The translations under genes and the position numbers were made by a program. Positions 37,984 through 43,245 of a stretch of DNA of 43,245 bases are shown here, one piece after another. The notes under the pieces are model-generated. The model was given only the letters and a program-made list of their open reading frames with translations. It had not been told where the DNA came from and did not search any database. Origin of the DNA: Intrasporangium calvum (lineage in GTDB: Bacteria; Actinomycetota; Actinomycetes; Actinomycetales; Dermatophilaceae); NCBI RefSeq assembly GCF_028446585.1, contig NZ_JAPFQL010000013.1:1-43245 (forward strand), read 5' to 3'. Positions within the stretch are counted from its first letter, which is position 1, and each line of letters starts with the position of its first letter.

Positions 37984-39695
37984 CGGGCCGACCTCACCTC
38001 CGCGACAGCGTTCTTGAGCTCGGTGCCCTGGCCGGGACGGGTCCCGACACTGGACACCGCATCCTGGTAGCGCGCCCGTTCCTCGTCGTAGAGCGCCCCG
38101 ACCCTCTCGAGCAGACGCTCTCGCGCCTGCCTGGCCAGCTCGCGCACGGCCTGGTCGCCGAACACCGCCTCGAGGAGCTTCTGCCCGACGACGGCGGTCC
38201 CGCCGGCGATGCCGACCTCGGCACCGGTGATGCCGGCCGTGGCGGCGAAGGTCACGAGCATGAGGACGACCCCGAGCCCGTTGACGCCGTAGGCCATGAT
38301 TCGCGCGGTCGTCCGTCGGTCCCGCCCCTCGTTGCGGACCATCTCGAGGATGTCGCCCTGCCAGTCGCGGACGAGCCGGGCGGTGCGGGCCGGGAGGTCG
38401 GGACTCGACTGGGTCAGCTCGGGCGCGGCGGTGAGCAGCGGCGCTCCTCCGGCGAGGGTGCGCCACGCGCGGGCCGTGGCGCCGGCGGCGAGGTCCGCGC
38501 GGTTGGTGATCAGCGCCTCGACGCCGCTCTGGAGGGCCTCGCCGAGATGCTCCGCCTTGGCCGGTTCGCCCTTGATGAAGGCGGAGACCCGATCGCGGAC
38601 GCGCGAGACCGTCGACTCGACCTGCCGGAAGAACTCGCCGGTGCCGACGAACTCCTGCCAGCGGGCGAGGACCTCGCCGCGGAGCAGCGACCCGTCGTGC
38701 ATCCCGCTCTCGATGTGGGACAGCGCCTCGGCGTAGGCGTCGGCCGCGGCTGCCTCGAGGGCCGCGGCTGCCTCGACCTGGGCGGTGGAGGCGACAGCGA
38801 GCCCCGTCGCCCTGGCGTCGAGCGAGGCGAGGGCGCCGGTCAGCGTCTGGCGCACGACCTCGGAGCGCGCCTGTGCGTCCCCTGCGAGGGCGCTGAGCCA
38901 GTCACGCAGCCGTTGCGTCTGCGGGCCCGGCAGGAGCCCGTTCTCGAGGTGCGACTCGAGGACGGTGAAGATCGGGGCATGCTCGAGCTGCTGCTCTCGC
39001 AGCATTGCGGCGAGGTGGGTGCGGATCTCCTCGAGGCTCTCCGGCGGAACCCGGTCGAGGACCACGGCAACTGCCGTGCCTCGTTCGGAGGCCTGGCGCA
39101 GCAGGTCCCAGGGCACCGCGTCGGCGTAGCGAGCGGCCGTCGTCACGAAGATCCACAGGTCCGCGGCGGCGAGCAGCTGCGCCGCCAGGTCGCGGTTGGC
39201 CGCGACGACGCTGTCGATGTCGGGGGCGTCGAGCAGCGCGAGCCCAGCGGCGACCGCGTCGGTCTGGACGAGGCGGACGGCGCCGGGTCCGTCTGACGAC
39301 GAGTGCTTGCCGGTGATGCGCGCAAGCCGCGGGAGGATCCGTTGGTCGGCGAACCACCTTGCGTCGTCGGGGTGGTGGATCAGCACGGGCGAGCGGGTCG
39401 TGGGACGCAGGACGCCGGGGAGCGTCACTTCGCGCCCGACGAGGGAGTTGACCAGAGTGGACTTGCCGGCGCCGGTCGAGCCACCCACGACGGCGAGCAG
39501 CGGTGCGTCGAGGGAGGTGAGCCGTGGGATCACGTAGTCGTCGAGCTGGTCCAGGAGGCGCTCACGCGCGAGGCGCGCGTCGTCGACGCCGGGCACGTCG
39601 ATCGGGAGCGCGGATGCCTCGACGGCGTCACGGAGCCGCGTGACGGCGGGCAGCAACGGAGTGCTGCCCTCCCCTGAACTAGACACGCGCCACAT
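37980..39695 (-). CDS. Dynamin-like GTPase A
   Basis: This 571-residue protein has a P-loop VGGSTGAGKST at about 70-80, VLRPTTRSPVLIHHP, the G3-like LLDAPDIDS, and VFVTTAARYADAVPW, a feature shared with GTPase B (VTDPQKYADA). The usual N/TKxD is degenerate (VVLDRVP). A long helical middle contains AAAALEAAAADAYAEALSHIES, and two or three hydrophobic helices follow near residues 450-510. It is the first gene of a two-gene unit and overlaps GTPase B by 4 nt (ATGA). The ATG at 39695 is used; a GTG 9 nt further in (39686) follows GAGAGG and is a good alternative. The relation to DynA/IniA types is by architecture only. Confidence 0.83.
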   Translation of the reverse strand: MWRVSSSGEGSTPLLPAVTRLRDAVEASALPIDVPGVDDARLARERLLDQLDDYVIPRLTSLDAPLLAVVGGSTGAGKSTLVNSLVGREVTLPGVLRPTTRSPVLIHHPDDARWFADQRILPRLARITGKHSSSDGPGAVRLVQTDAVAAGLALLDAPDIDSVVAANRDLAAQLLAAADLWIFVTTAARYADAVPWDLLRQASERGTAVAVVLDRVPPESLEEIRTHLAAMLREQQLEHAPIFTVLESHLENGLLPGPQTQRLRDWLSALAGDAQARSEVVRQTLTGALASLDARATGLAVASTAQVEAAAALEAAAADAYAEALSHIESGMHDGSLLRGEVLARWQEFVGTGEFFRQVESTVSRVRDRVSAFIKGEPAKAEHLGEALQSGVEALITNRADLAAGATARAWRTLAGGAPLLTAAPELTQSSPDLPARTARLVRDWQGDILEMVRNEGRDRRTTARIMAYGVNGLGVVLMLVTFAATAGITGAEVGIAGGTAVVGQKLLEAVFGDQAVRELARQARERLLERVGALYDEERARYQDAVSSVGTRPGQGTELKNAVAEVRSAR

Positions 39696-39760
39696 CCTCT
39701 CGTGTCCCCTTGGACCAATCAAAACCCATCAGTACTTCGGTCGTGGAGGGACACGCGGGC

Positions 39761-39775
39761 CGTATGCCGCTGGGC
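39761..39775 (+). repeat. Dispersed motif copy 10
   Basis: CGTATGCCGCTGGGC lies in the 164-nt gap between the GTPase operon and tRNA-Arg. The preceding bases GGGC allow only weak pairing. Confidence 0.88.
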
Positions 39776-39832
39776 TCGTTGTCGTCGCCGCCTGAGGGAG
39801 TGGGTGGCGGGGAGTCCCAACGTGCTCCCGCC

Positions 39833-39838
39833 TATCAT
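39833..39838 (+). promoter_or_regulatory. Candidate -10 element of tRNA-Arg
   Basis: TATCAT lies 21 nt before the tRNA. No good -35 is seen at the usual distance. Confidence 0.35.
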
Positions 39839-39859
39839 AGGAGCGCCCGACGCGGGCGA

Positions 39860-39935
39860 GCCCCTGTAGCTCAGCGGATAGAGCAAGAGCCTTCTAATCT
39901 CTTGGTCGCAGGTTCGAGTCCTGCCGGGGGCGCCA
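39860..39935 (+). tRNA. tRNA-Arg (anticodon UCU), CCA encoded
   Basis: The cloverleaf is complete: acceptor GCCCCTG with CGGGGGC, D-stem GCTC/GAGC, anticodon loop CTTCTAA reading UCU, T-stem GCAGG/CCTGC with loop TTCGAGT. The anticodon stem ends in a C-U mismatch next to the loop. CCA at 39933-39935 is encoded. It reads AGA and, by wobble, AGG, both rare in this G+C-rich genome. Confidence 0.95.
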
Positions 39936-39946
39936 GGCGGCCCCCT

Positions 39947-41125
39947 TCACATCACGGGTGTGCCGATGAAGTCCTTGCGATGCGCCGTGATCGCTTGCAG
40001 CAGAACCGTCTCCCGCTGGGCGGCGTCGCGCTCTGCAGTGCCGTGGACGAGTCTGGATCGCAGCAGGGCCAGGTCGCTGGCGCTGTCCTGGAAGGCGTCC
40101 ATGGAGCGTTGAGCGGCGACTCCGCCGCGCCGCCGCGCCCACGCCCGCGCGGCCCGCCGCGTCCCGAGGTGCGAGAGCATGCCGACCTCGGAGTGGGTCA
40201 GCCAGCCGGCGTCGGCATACGCGGAGAGGTACTGGCCGATGAGTCGCCCCTCCCGCCTCCGGAGCCAGACGAGGAAGCCGATGAAGCCGAGGAAGAGGGG
40301 CACCTGGTAGGTGATGTAGGCGCTGAGGAAGCCCTCGATGCCCGCGATCGCGGAGAGGTTCCACCCGCCGTGCAGCAGCACCGCGCAGGCCCAGCCACCC
40401 AGGGTGGCCAGCGTCCGCGCGGTCGAGCTGCGGGTGGAGACGGCGATCCCGATGCCGATCCCGATGAGCGAGGTGAACAGGGGGTGGCCGAACGGGCCCA
40501 TGAGGCCACGGACGATGAAGGTGGCCGTCAGCCCCTCGTTGCCCATCTCGGTGTAGGCCTGGCCGAGGTAGAGGATGTTCTCGCTGAAGGCGAAGCCGGC
40601 GCCGATGAGACCGGCGTAGACGATGCCGTCGATGATCCCGTCGAACTCGTGCCGGCGCAGCAGGTAGATGAGGAAGATCCCCAGCCCCTTGAGCGTCTCC
40701 TCGGTGACCGGCGCGAGGTAGACCGCCCCCGTGGCGAACGGGTCGACCCAGTGTGCCTCGACGAGCAGCGCCAGCCCCAGGGTGTTGAGGAAGAAGGCGC
40801 CCACGACGGCGATGAGGGCGCCCCACAGGAAGGCGGCCACGAGGTAGCGCACCGGCTCGGCCTCGTAGCGGTCGAGCCAGAGGTAGGTGGGCACGATGAT
40901 GACGAGGGGGATCAGCGCCATCAGTGCGGCGAGCACCGCGACGCGCGTCTCGAGCTGGCCGCCGATGATGGCGAGCAGGACGAGCAGGGAGCCGAGGACG
41001 AGCGTGACGGCCACCCCGAGGGTGAGGATCCGGCGGAGCACCGGTCGCCACGTGGGGTTCGGCTCGCGGCTCCACTCGCGGGCTTCCAGCCGCTCGAGCT
41101 CTTCTGCGGGGTCCCCTGGCGTCAT
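39947..41125 (-). CDS. PrsW-family intramembrane metalloprotease
   Basis: This 392-residue membrane protein has about eight helices and the catalytic pattern of the CPBP/PrsW group: E142-E143 in VTEETLKG, the FSEN motif with E182, H214 in GHPLFT, and H252 in LHGGWN. In Bacillus PrsW cleaves an anti-sigma factor; here the target is unknown. The C-terminal region after about residue 295 (RREGRLIGQYLSAYADAGWLTHSEV) is cytoplasmic and helical. TAGCCT lies 6 nt before the ATG, so the message is probably leaderless. It is divergent from orn with only 51 nt between starts and converges on tRNA-Arg. Confidence 0.93.
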   Translation of the reverse strand: MTPGDPAEELERLEAREWSREPNPTWRPVLRRILTLGVAVTLVLGSLLVLLAIIGGQLETRVAVLAALMALIPLVIIVPTYLWLDRYEAEPVRYLVAAFLWGALIAVVGAFFLNTLGLALLVEAHWVDPFATGAVYLAPVTEETLKGLGIFLIYLLRRHEFDGIIDGIVYAGLIGAGFAFSENILYLGQAYTEMGNEGLTATFIVRGLMGPFGHPLFTSLIGIGIGIAVSTRSSTARTLATLGGWACAVLLHGGWNLSAIAGIEGFLSAYITYQVPLFLGFIGFLVWLRRREGRLIGQYLSAYADAGWLTHSEVGMLSHLGTRRAARAWARRRGGVAAQRSMDAFQDSASDLALLRSRLVHGTAERDAAQRETVLLQAITAHRKDFIGTPVM

Positions 41126-41131
41126 GACGGC

Positions 41132-41137
41132 AGGCTA
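41132..41137 (-). promoter_or_regulatory. Leaderless -10 element of the PrsW gene
   Basis: On the minus strand, TAGCCT ends 6 nt before the ATG at 41125. The two divergent promoters share a 51-nt space, so their -35 regions must overlap. Confidence 0.55.
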
Positions 41138-41164
41138 GTGCAGGACCGGATCTGGCCGCGCCTC

Positions 41165-41170
41165 TATGGT
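41165..41170 (+). promoter_or_regulatory. Leaderless -10 element of orn
   Basis: TATGGT lies 6 nt before the GTG at 41177 and no Shine-Dalgarno is present. Confidence 0.55.
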
Positions 41171-41176
41171 GGTCCG

Positions 41177-41812
41177 GTGACGACGACGAACGACTCGACG
41201 AACCAGCGCGCCACCTCCGACCGGATCATCTGGATCGACTGCGAGATGACTGGCCTGTCCCTGCGCACCGATGCCCTCGTCGAGGTCGCTGCCCTCGTCA
41301 CCGACTTCGAGCTGACGGTCCTCGGAGAGGGCGTCGACGTCGTGGTCAAGCCGCCGGCCGAGGCCCTCGCGCAGATGGACGAGTTCGTCCGCGACATGCA
41401 CACGACGTCAGGGTTGCTCGAGGAGCTCGACGGTGGCGTCTCGCTGGAGGAGGCGCAGGGGCTCGTCCTCGACTACGTGCGCAGCTTCGTGCCGGAGCCG
41501 CGCAAGGCCCCCTTGGGCGGCAACAGCGTGGCGACCGACCGTGGCTTCCTCGCCCGCGACATGCCCGACCTCGAGGCCCACCTGCACTACCGGATCATCG
41601 ACGTCTCCTCGATCAAGGAGCTGTCCCGGCGCTGGTACCCGCGGGTGTACTTCAACGCACCGAAGAAGTCGGGCGGCCACCGGGCCCTGGCCGACATCAA
41701 GGAGTCCATCGCCGAGCTCCGCTACTACCGGGAGGCGGTCTTCGTGCCGCAGCCGGGCCCGGACAGCGCCACGGCCCGGGCGCTGGCGGAGGGCCACGTC
41801 GTCGAGCACTGA
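41177..41812 (+). CDS. orn: Oligoribonuclease
   Basis: This 211-residue DEDDh 3'-5' exonuclease degrades short RNAs and pGpG to nucleotides, an essential last step of RNA turnover. Motifs are IIWIDCEMTGL (ExoI, Asp and Glu), NSVATDRGFLARDMP (ExoII), IDVSSIKELSRRWYP, and HRALADIKESI (ExoIII, His and Asp). The N-terminus MTTTNDSTNQRATSDR is short and polar. The GTG is 6 nt after TATGGT. It lies immediately upstream of tRNA-His, an order that is common in actinobacteria. Confidence 0.97.
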   Translation: MTTTNDSTNQRATSDRIIWIDCEMTGLSLRTDALVEVAALVTDFELTVLGEGVDVVVKPPAEALAQMDEFVRDMHTTSGLLEELDGGVSLEEAQGLVLDYVRSFVPEPRKAPLGGNSVATDRGFLARDMPDLEAHLHYRIIDVSSIKELSRRWYPRVYFNAPKKSGGHRALADIKESIAELRYYREAVFVPQPGPDSATARALAEGHVVEH

Positions 41813-41854
41813 CCGGCGCCCGGGGGCGTGTCACGAGCACTCCTCCGAAGCCTG

Positions 41855-41860
41855 TACGAT
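41855..41860 (+). promoter_or_regulatory. Candidate -10 element of tRNA-His
   Basis: TACGAT lies 23 nt before the tRNA. No clear -35 box is visible. Confidence 0.4.
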
Positions 41861-41883
41861 TGGCGTCGCTGTCGCAGCATCTT

Positions 41884-41960
41884 GGTGGGTGTAGCTCAGC
41901 TGGTAGAGCACCTGGTTGTGGTCCAGGTGGTCGCGGGTTCGAGTCCCGTCACTCACCCCA
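41884..41960 (+). tRNA. tRNA-His (anticodon GUG), CCA encoded
   Basis: The 8-bp acceptor includes the extra G at -1 (G41884) paired with C41957, the hallmark of tRNA-His. The anticodon loop TTGTGGT reads GUG. T-stem GCGGG/CCCGT has one G-U pair. CCA at 41958-41960 is encoded. Confidence 0.96.
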
Positions 41961-41963
41961 AGT

Positions 41964-42003
41964 GATCCCCGCACGTGGCCTCACGTGCGGGGATCGTTGC
42001 TTT
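41964..42003 (+). terminator. Terminator of tRNA-His
   Basis: A perfect 14-bp stem, GATCCCCGCACGTG (41964-41977) with CACGTGCGGGGATC (41982-41995), closes a 4-nt loop and is followed by GTTGCTTT. Confidence 0.9.
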
Positions 42004-42009
42004 CCGGAC

Positions 42010-42024
42010 CGTATGCCGCTGAGC
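42010..42024 (+). repeat. Dispersed motif copy 11
   Basis: CGTATGCCGCTGAGC lies just after the tRNA-His terminator. It is followed at once by a partial direct copy, TGCCGCTGAGC at 42029-42039. Confidence 0.9.
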
Positions 42025-42081
42025 CGGCTGCCGCTGAGCGCCCCGGTCGGGTGCCCTCCCGGGCTCGAGTGCTCCATGGGC

Positions 42082-42087
42082 GACAAT
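42082..42087 (+). promoter_or_regulatory. Candidate leaderless -10 of the small membrane protein gene
   Basis: GACAAT lies 6 nt before the GTG at 42094. This choice replaces the upstream ATG at 42076, which lacks a ribosome site. Confidence 0.4.
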
Positions 42088-42093
42088 GAGCCC

Positions 42094-42486
42094 GTGACAC
42101 CCGGCAAGAAGCGCATGCAGCAGATCACCGTCGGCATCCTCGTCGGTCTGGTCATCGTGAGCCTCGCACTCACCCTCGTGGGCGGCGCGCTCGCCGCCGC
42201 ACCCGAGGGAGCGAGCCCAGCGGCGAAGGCAGTGGCCCTCGCAGCGGACGAGCCGTCGACGACTCCGAGCGTCCCGGCGATCGGCAGCACCGGTGATCCG
42301 AAGCCCGTGACGAAGACGCCCCAGGGCACCTCGACCCAGGTGACCGACGACGAGCACGTCGGGGGCCTGATCGGCTACCTCGTCCTCATGCTGGGTGGGG
42401 TCCTTCTGCTCGTCCGGACGAAGCGTCGGGAGCGCCGCGAACGGGCCGCCGCGGGCCGGTCGGAGGCGATTTTGTCGCGTCCCTGA
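42094..42486 (+). CDS. Small membrane protein, function unknown
   Basis: This 130-residue protein is not recognised. It has an N-terminal hydrophobic helix (about 10-35) after KKRM, a low-complexity outside region rich in Thr, Pro, Ser and Ala (PSTTPSVP, PVTKTPQGTSTQ), and a second helix (about 89-107, GGLIGYLVLMLGGVLLLV). A basic tail KRRERRERAAAGR follows. The topology suggests both ends inside with an exported loop, or a cleaved signal peptide followed by a C-terminal anchor. There is no LPxTG. It lies between tRNA-His and tRNA-Lys with its own promoter candidate. If the ATG at 42076 is used the protein is six residues longer. Confidence 0.62.
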   Translation: MTPGKKRMQQITVGILVGLVIVSLALTLVGGALAAAPEGASPAAKAVALAADEPSTTPSVPAIGSTGDPKPVTKTPQGTSTQVTDDEHVGGLIGYLVLMLGGVLLLVRTKRRERRERAAAGRSEAILSRP

Positions 42487-42500
42487 CCGCCTGCTAATGT
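42472..42500 (+). promoter_or_regulatory. Promoter of tRNA-Lys
   Basis: TTGTCG (42472-42477) and TAATGT (42495-42500) are 17 nt apart, with an extended TGC before the -10. The tRNA starts 11 nt after it. The promoter overlaps the end of the small membrane protein gene. Confidence 0.7.
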
Positions 42501-42511
42501 TTCCCCTCGTT

Positions 42512-42584
42512 GCGCCGCTAGCTCAATTGGCAGAGCAAGTGACTCTTAATCACTGGGTTCGGGGTTCGAGTCCCTGGCGGCGCA
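42512..42584 (+). tRNA. tRNA-Lys (anticodon CUU)
   Basis: Acceptor GCGCCGC pairs with GCGGCGC, D-stem GCTC/GAGC, anticodon stem AGTGA/TCACT with loop CTCTTAA reading CUU, and T-stem CGGGG/CCCTG with one G-U pair. CCA is not encoded (CTT follows), unlike the other two tRNAs here. Confidence 0.96.
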
Positions 42585-42589
42585 CTTTC

Positions 42590-42628
42590 GAAGAGGCCTC
42601 CCGCACTGCGGGAGGCCTCTTCCGCTTT
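42590..42628 (+). terminator. Terminator of tRNA-Lys
   Basis: A 16-bp perfect inverted repeat, GAAGAGGCCTCCCGCA (42590-42605) and TGCGGGAGGCCTCTTC (42607-42622), is followed by CGCTTT. Confidence 0.9.
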
Positions 42629-42920
42629 CCGGACGCGGCATCCGCGATCCGCGCGCCGACCGACGGGCAACGACCAACGGGCAACGGCTGACCCCCGGGT
42701 TCGCCCCGTTCGCCCCCCCAACGAAAAACCTGGATGCGGCCCCTTGACCGGACGCATCCAGGTGGACCGGACGCACGACATCGACGCATCGAGGTCAACG
42801 CGGCGCATCGACGGCAATGGGACGCGCCGTTGTGCACCCCCATCAGCTTCGCCGGGGCGGTCCGTCCGCGAGGGACTGGCCCTCGGCGAGCCGGGAAGCC
42901 AACCAGAGCAGCCCGGCTGG
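42629..42920. other. Gene-free stretch with short repeats and an inverted repeat
   Basis: No convincing gene lies between the tRNA-Lys terminator and the GroES-family gene. CCTGGATGCG (42729-42738) and CGCATCCAGG (42753-42762) are perfect 10-bp inverted arms around 14 nt. Two related 18-nt direct units beginning GACGCATC start at 42751 and 42783, and the ACGGGCAACG pattern occurs twice near 42660-42690. Open frames here are G+C shadows without ribosome sites. Confidence 0.6.
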
Positions 42921-43245
42921 CTAGAGGTAGAGCCCGGTCTGGCCGTCCTCGACACGGGTGGCCGCAACGGCGTGGATGTCCCGCTCGCGCAGCAGCGCGT
43001 AGTCGTGGCCCTGCAGCTCCACCTCGGCTCGCTCCTCCGGGTCGAACAGGACCCGGTCGCCGAGCTTGACCTGGCGGACGGTCGGCCCGGCGGCGACGAC
43101 CTGCGCCCACACGAGGCGCTTGCCGACCGTGGCCGTGGCGGGGATGAGGATGCCGCCCCCGCTGCGGCGCTCGCCCTCGTGCTCGAGGCTGACGAGGATG
43201 CGGTCATGGAGCATGCGGATCGGCAGCCGCCCGGCTGCCGATCCG
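42921..43245 (-). CDS. GroES-family co-chaperonin, 5' end beyond the window
   Basis: At least 97 residues are visible: MLHDRILVSLEHEGERRSGGGILIPATA, then KRLVWAQVVAAGP, VKLGDRVLFDPEERAEVELQGHDYALLRERDIHAV. This is a GroES/Cpn10-like fold with the mobile-loop region near residues 17-25. Related proteins, as I recall them, read LPIRMLHDRVLV, and the codons upstream of ATG 43214 give LPIR in the open frame, so the real start lies beyond 43245. It is probably a second GroES-like protein without a neighbouring groEL in view. Thirteen base pairs of inverted repeat end exactly at the window edge. Confidence 0.82.
   Translation of the reverse strand, partial: GSAAGRLPIRMLHDRILVSLEHEGERRSGGGILIPATATVGKRLVWAQVVAAGPTVRQVKLGDRVLFDPEERAEVELQGHDYALLRERDIHAVAATRVEDGQTGLYL
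43216..43245. repeat. Perfect 13-bp inverted repeat ending at the window edge
   Basis: CGGATCGGCAGCC (43216-43228) and GGCTGCCGATCCG (43233-43245) surround GCCC. It lies within the open frame upstream of the visible ATG of the GroES-family gene. Confidence 0.85.

Noticed and set aside
40206-40215. Extra motif copy in the PrsW gene
   Set aside because: Only GGCATACG with a different flank (TCGGCATACG) is present, so it does not reach the 10-bp core.
5130-42024. Replication-polar signal (Chi- or KOPS-like) for the dispersed motif
   Set aside because: The copies are split 6 to 5 between strands in this window, so a polar signal is not supported.
39860-42584. Integration hot spot at the tRNA genes
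   Set aside because: No integrase, no repeat of a tRNA 3' end and no foreign-looking composition near the three tRNAs.

Overview
The window is a G+C-rich actinobacterial chromosome segment. GTG starts are common, several promoters sit directly on the start codon, and the left third keeps a gene order that I recall from Mycobacterium tuberculosis (Rv2465c rpiB, Rv2466c, Rv2467 pepN, Rv2470 glbO, Rv2471 aglA, Rv2474c, Rv2475c). Trehalose synthesis through TreX/TreY/TreZ, a mycothiol-type nitroreductase, CWB2 cell-wall repeats, orn followed by tRNA-His, and leaderless genes fit Micrococcales. Intrasporangiaceae is my best guess, by inference only. I see no insertion sequence, prophage, integrase, plasmid gene or CRISPR array.

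Layout. 1-11.4 kb is the conserved block: a membrane-anchored PP2C/SpoIIE phosphatase, rpiB, a DsbA-like nitroreductase, pepN, an MscS channel, truncated haemoglobin glbO, a Met/Gly-rich secreted protein, a GH13 alpha-glucosidase, a glycerophosphodiesterase, and a thioesterase with its partner. 11.5-14.8 kb holds a RecQ helicase with a ComF-like phosphoribosyltransferase tail and a TesB thioesterase. 14.9-21.2 kb is a glgX-treY-treZ operon that turns glycogen into trehalose. 21.4-23.5 kb holds an iron-box-controlled ORF that looks like a deletion fusion of two siderophore genes, then a CWB2 surface protein. 23.6-26.7 kb is a fatty-acid-type module (SDR, acyl-CoA dehydrogenase, divergent TetR) with a clear shared operator. 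26.8-29 kb is a YczE membrane protein and its divergent MocR regulator.

29.1-32.3 kb is the most unusual module. It is a receiver/glutaredoxin-like/thioredoxin-reductase-like fusion with no redox-active cysteine pair, overlapping by 8 nt a membrane class III nucleotide cyclase whose substrate-recognition lysine is replaced. It suggests a flavin- or redox-linked cyclic-nucleotide circuit. 32.4-39.7 kb holds a flavin oxidoreductase, ettA, an SSB paralogue without the usual acidic tip, and two overlapping dynamin-like GTPase genes. One of these carries fourteen 12-bp tandem repeats inside its G domain. 39.8-43.2 kb holds tRNA-Arg(UCU), a PrsW-type protease, orn, tRNA-His, a small membrane protein, tRNA-Lys(CUU) and a GroES-family gene cut by the window edge.

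Cutting across all of this is a dispersed 15-bp motif, CGTATGCCGCTGRGC or a near form, present 11 times on both strands and mostly between genes. One pair forms an exact inverted repeat around the pepN/mscS junction. Its role is unknown and it is the main sequence-level oddity of the window.
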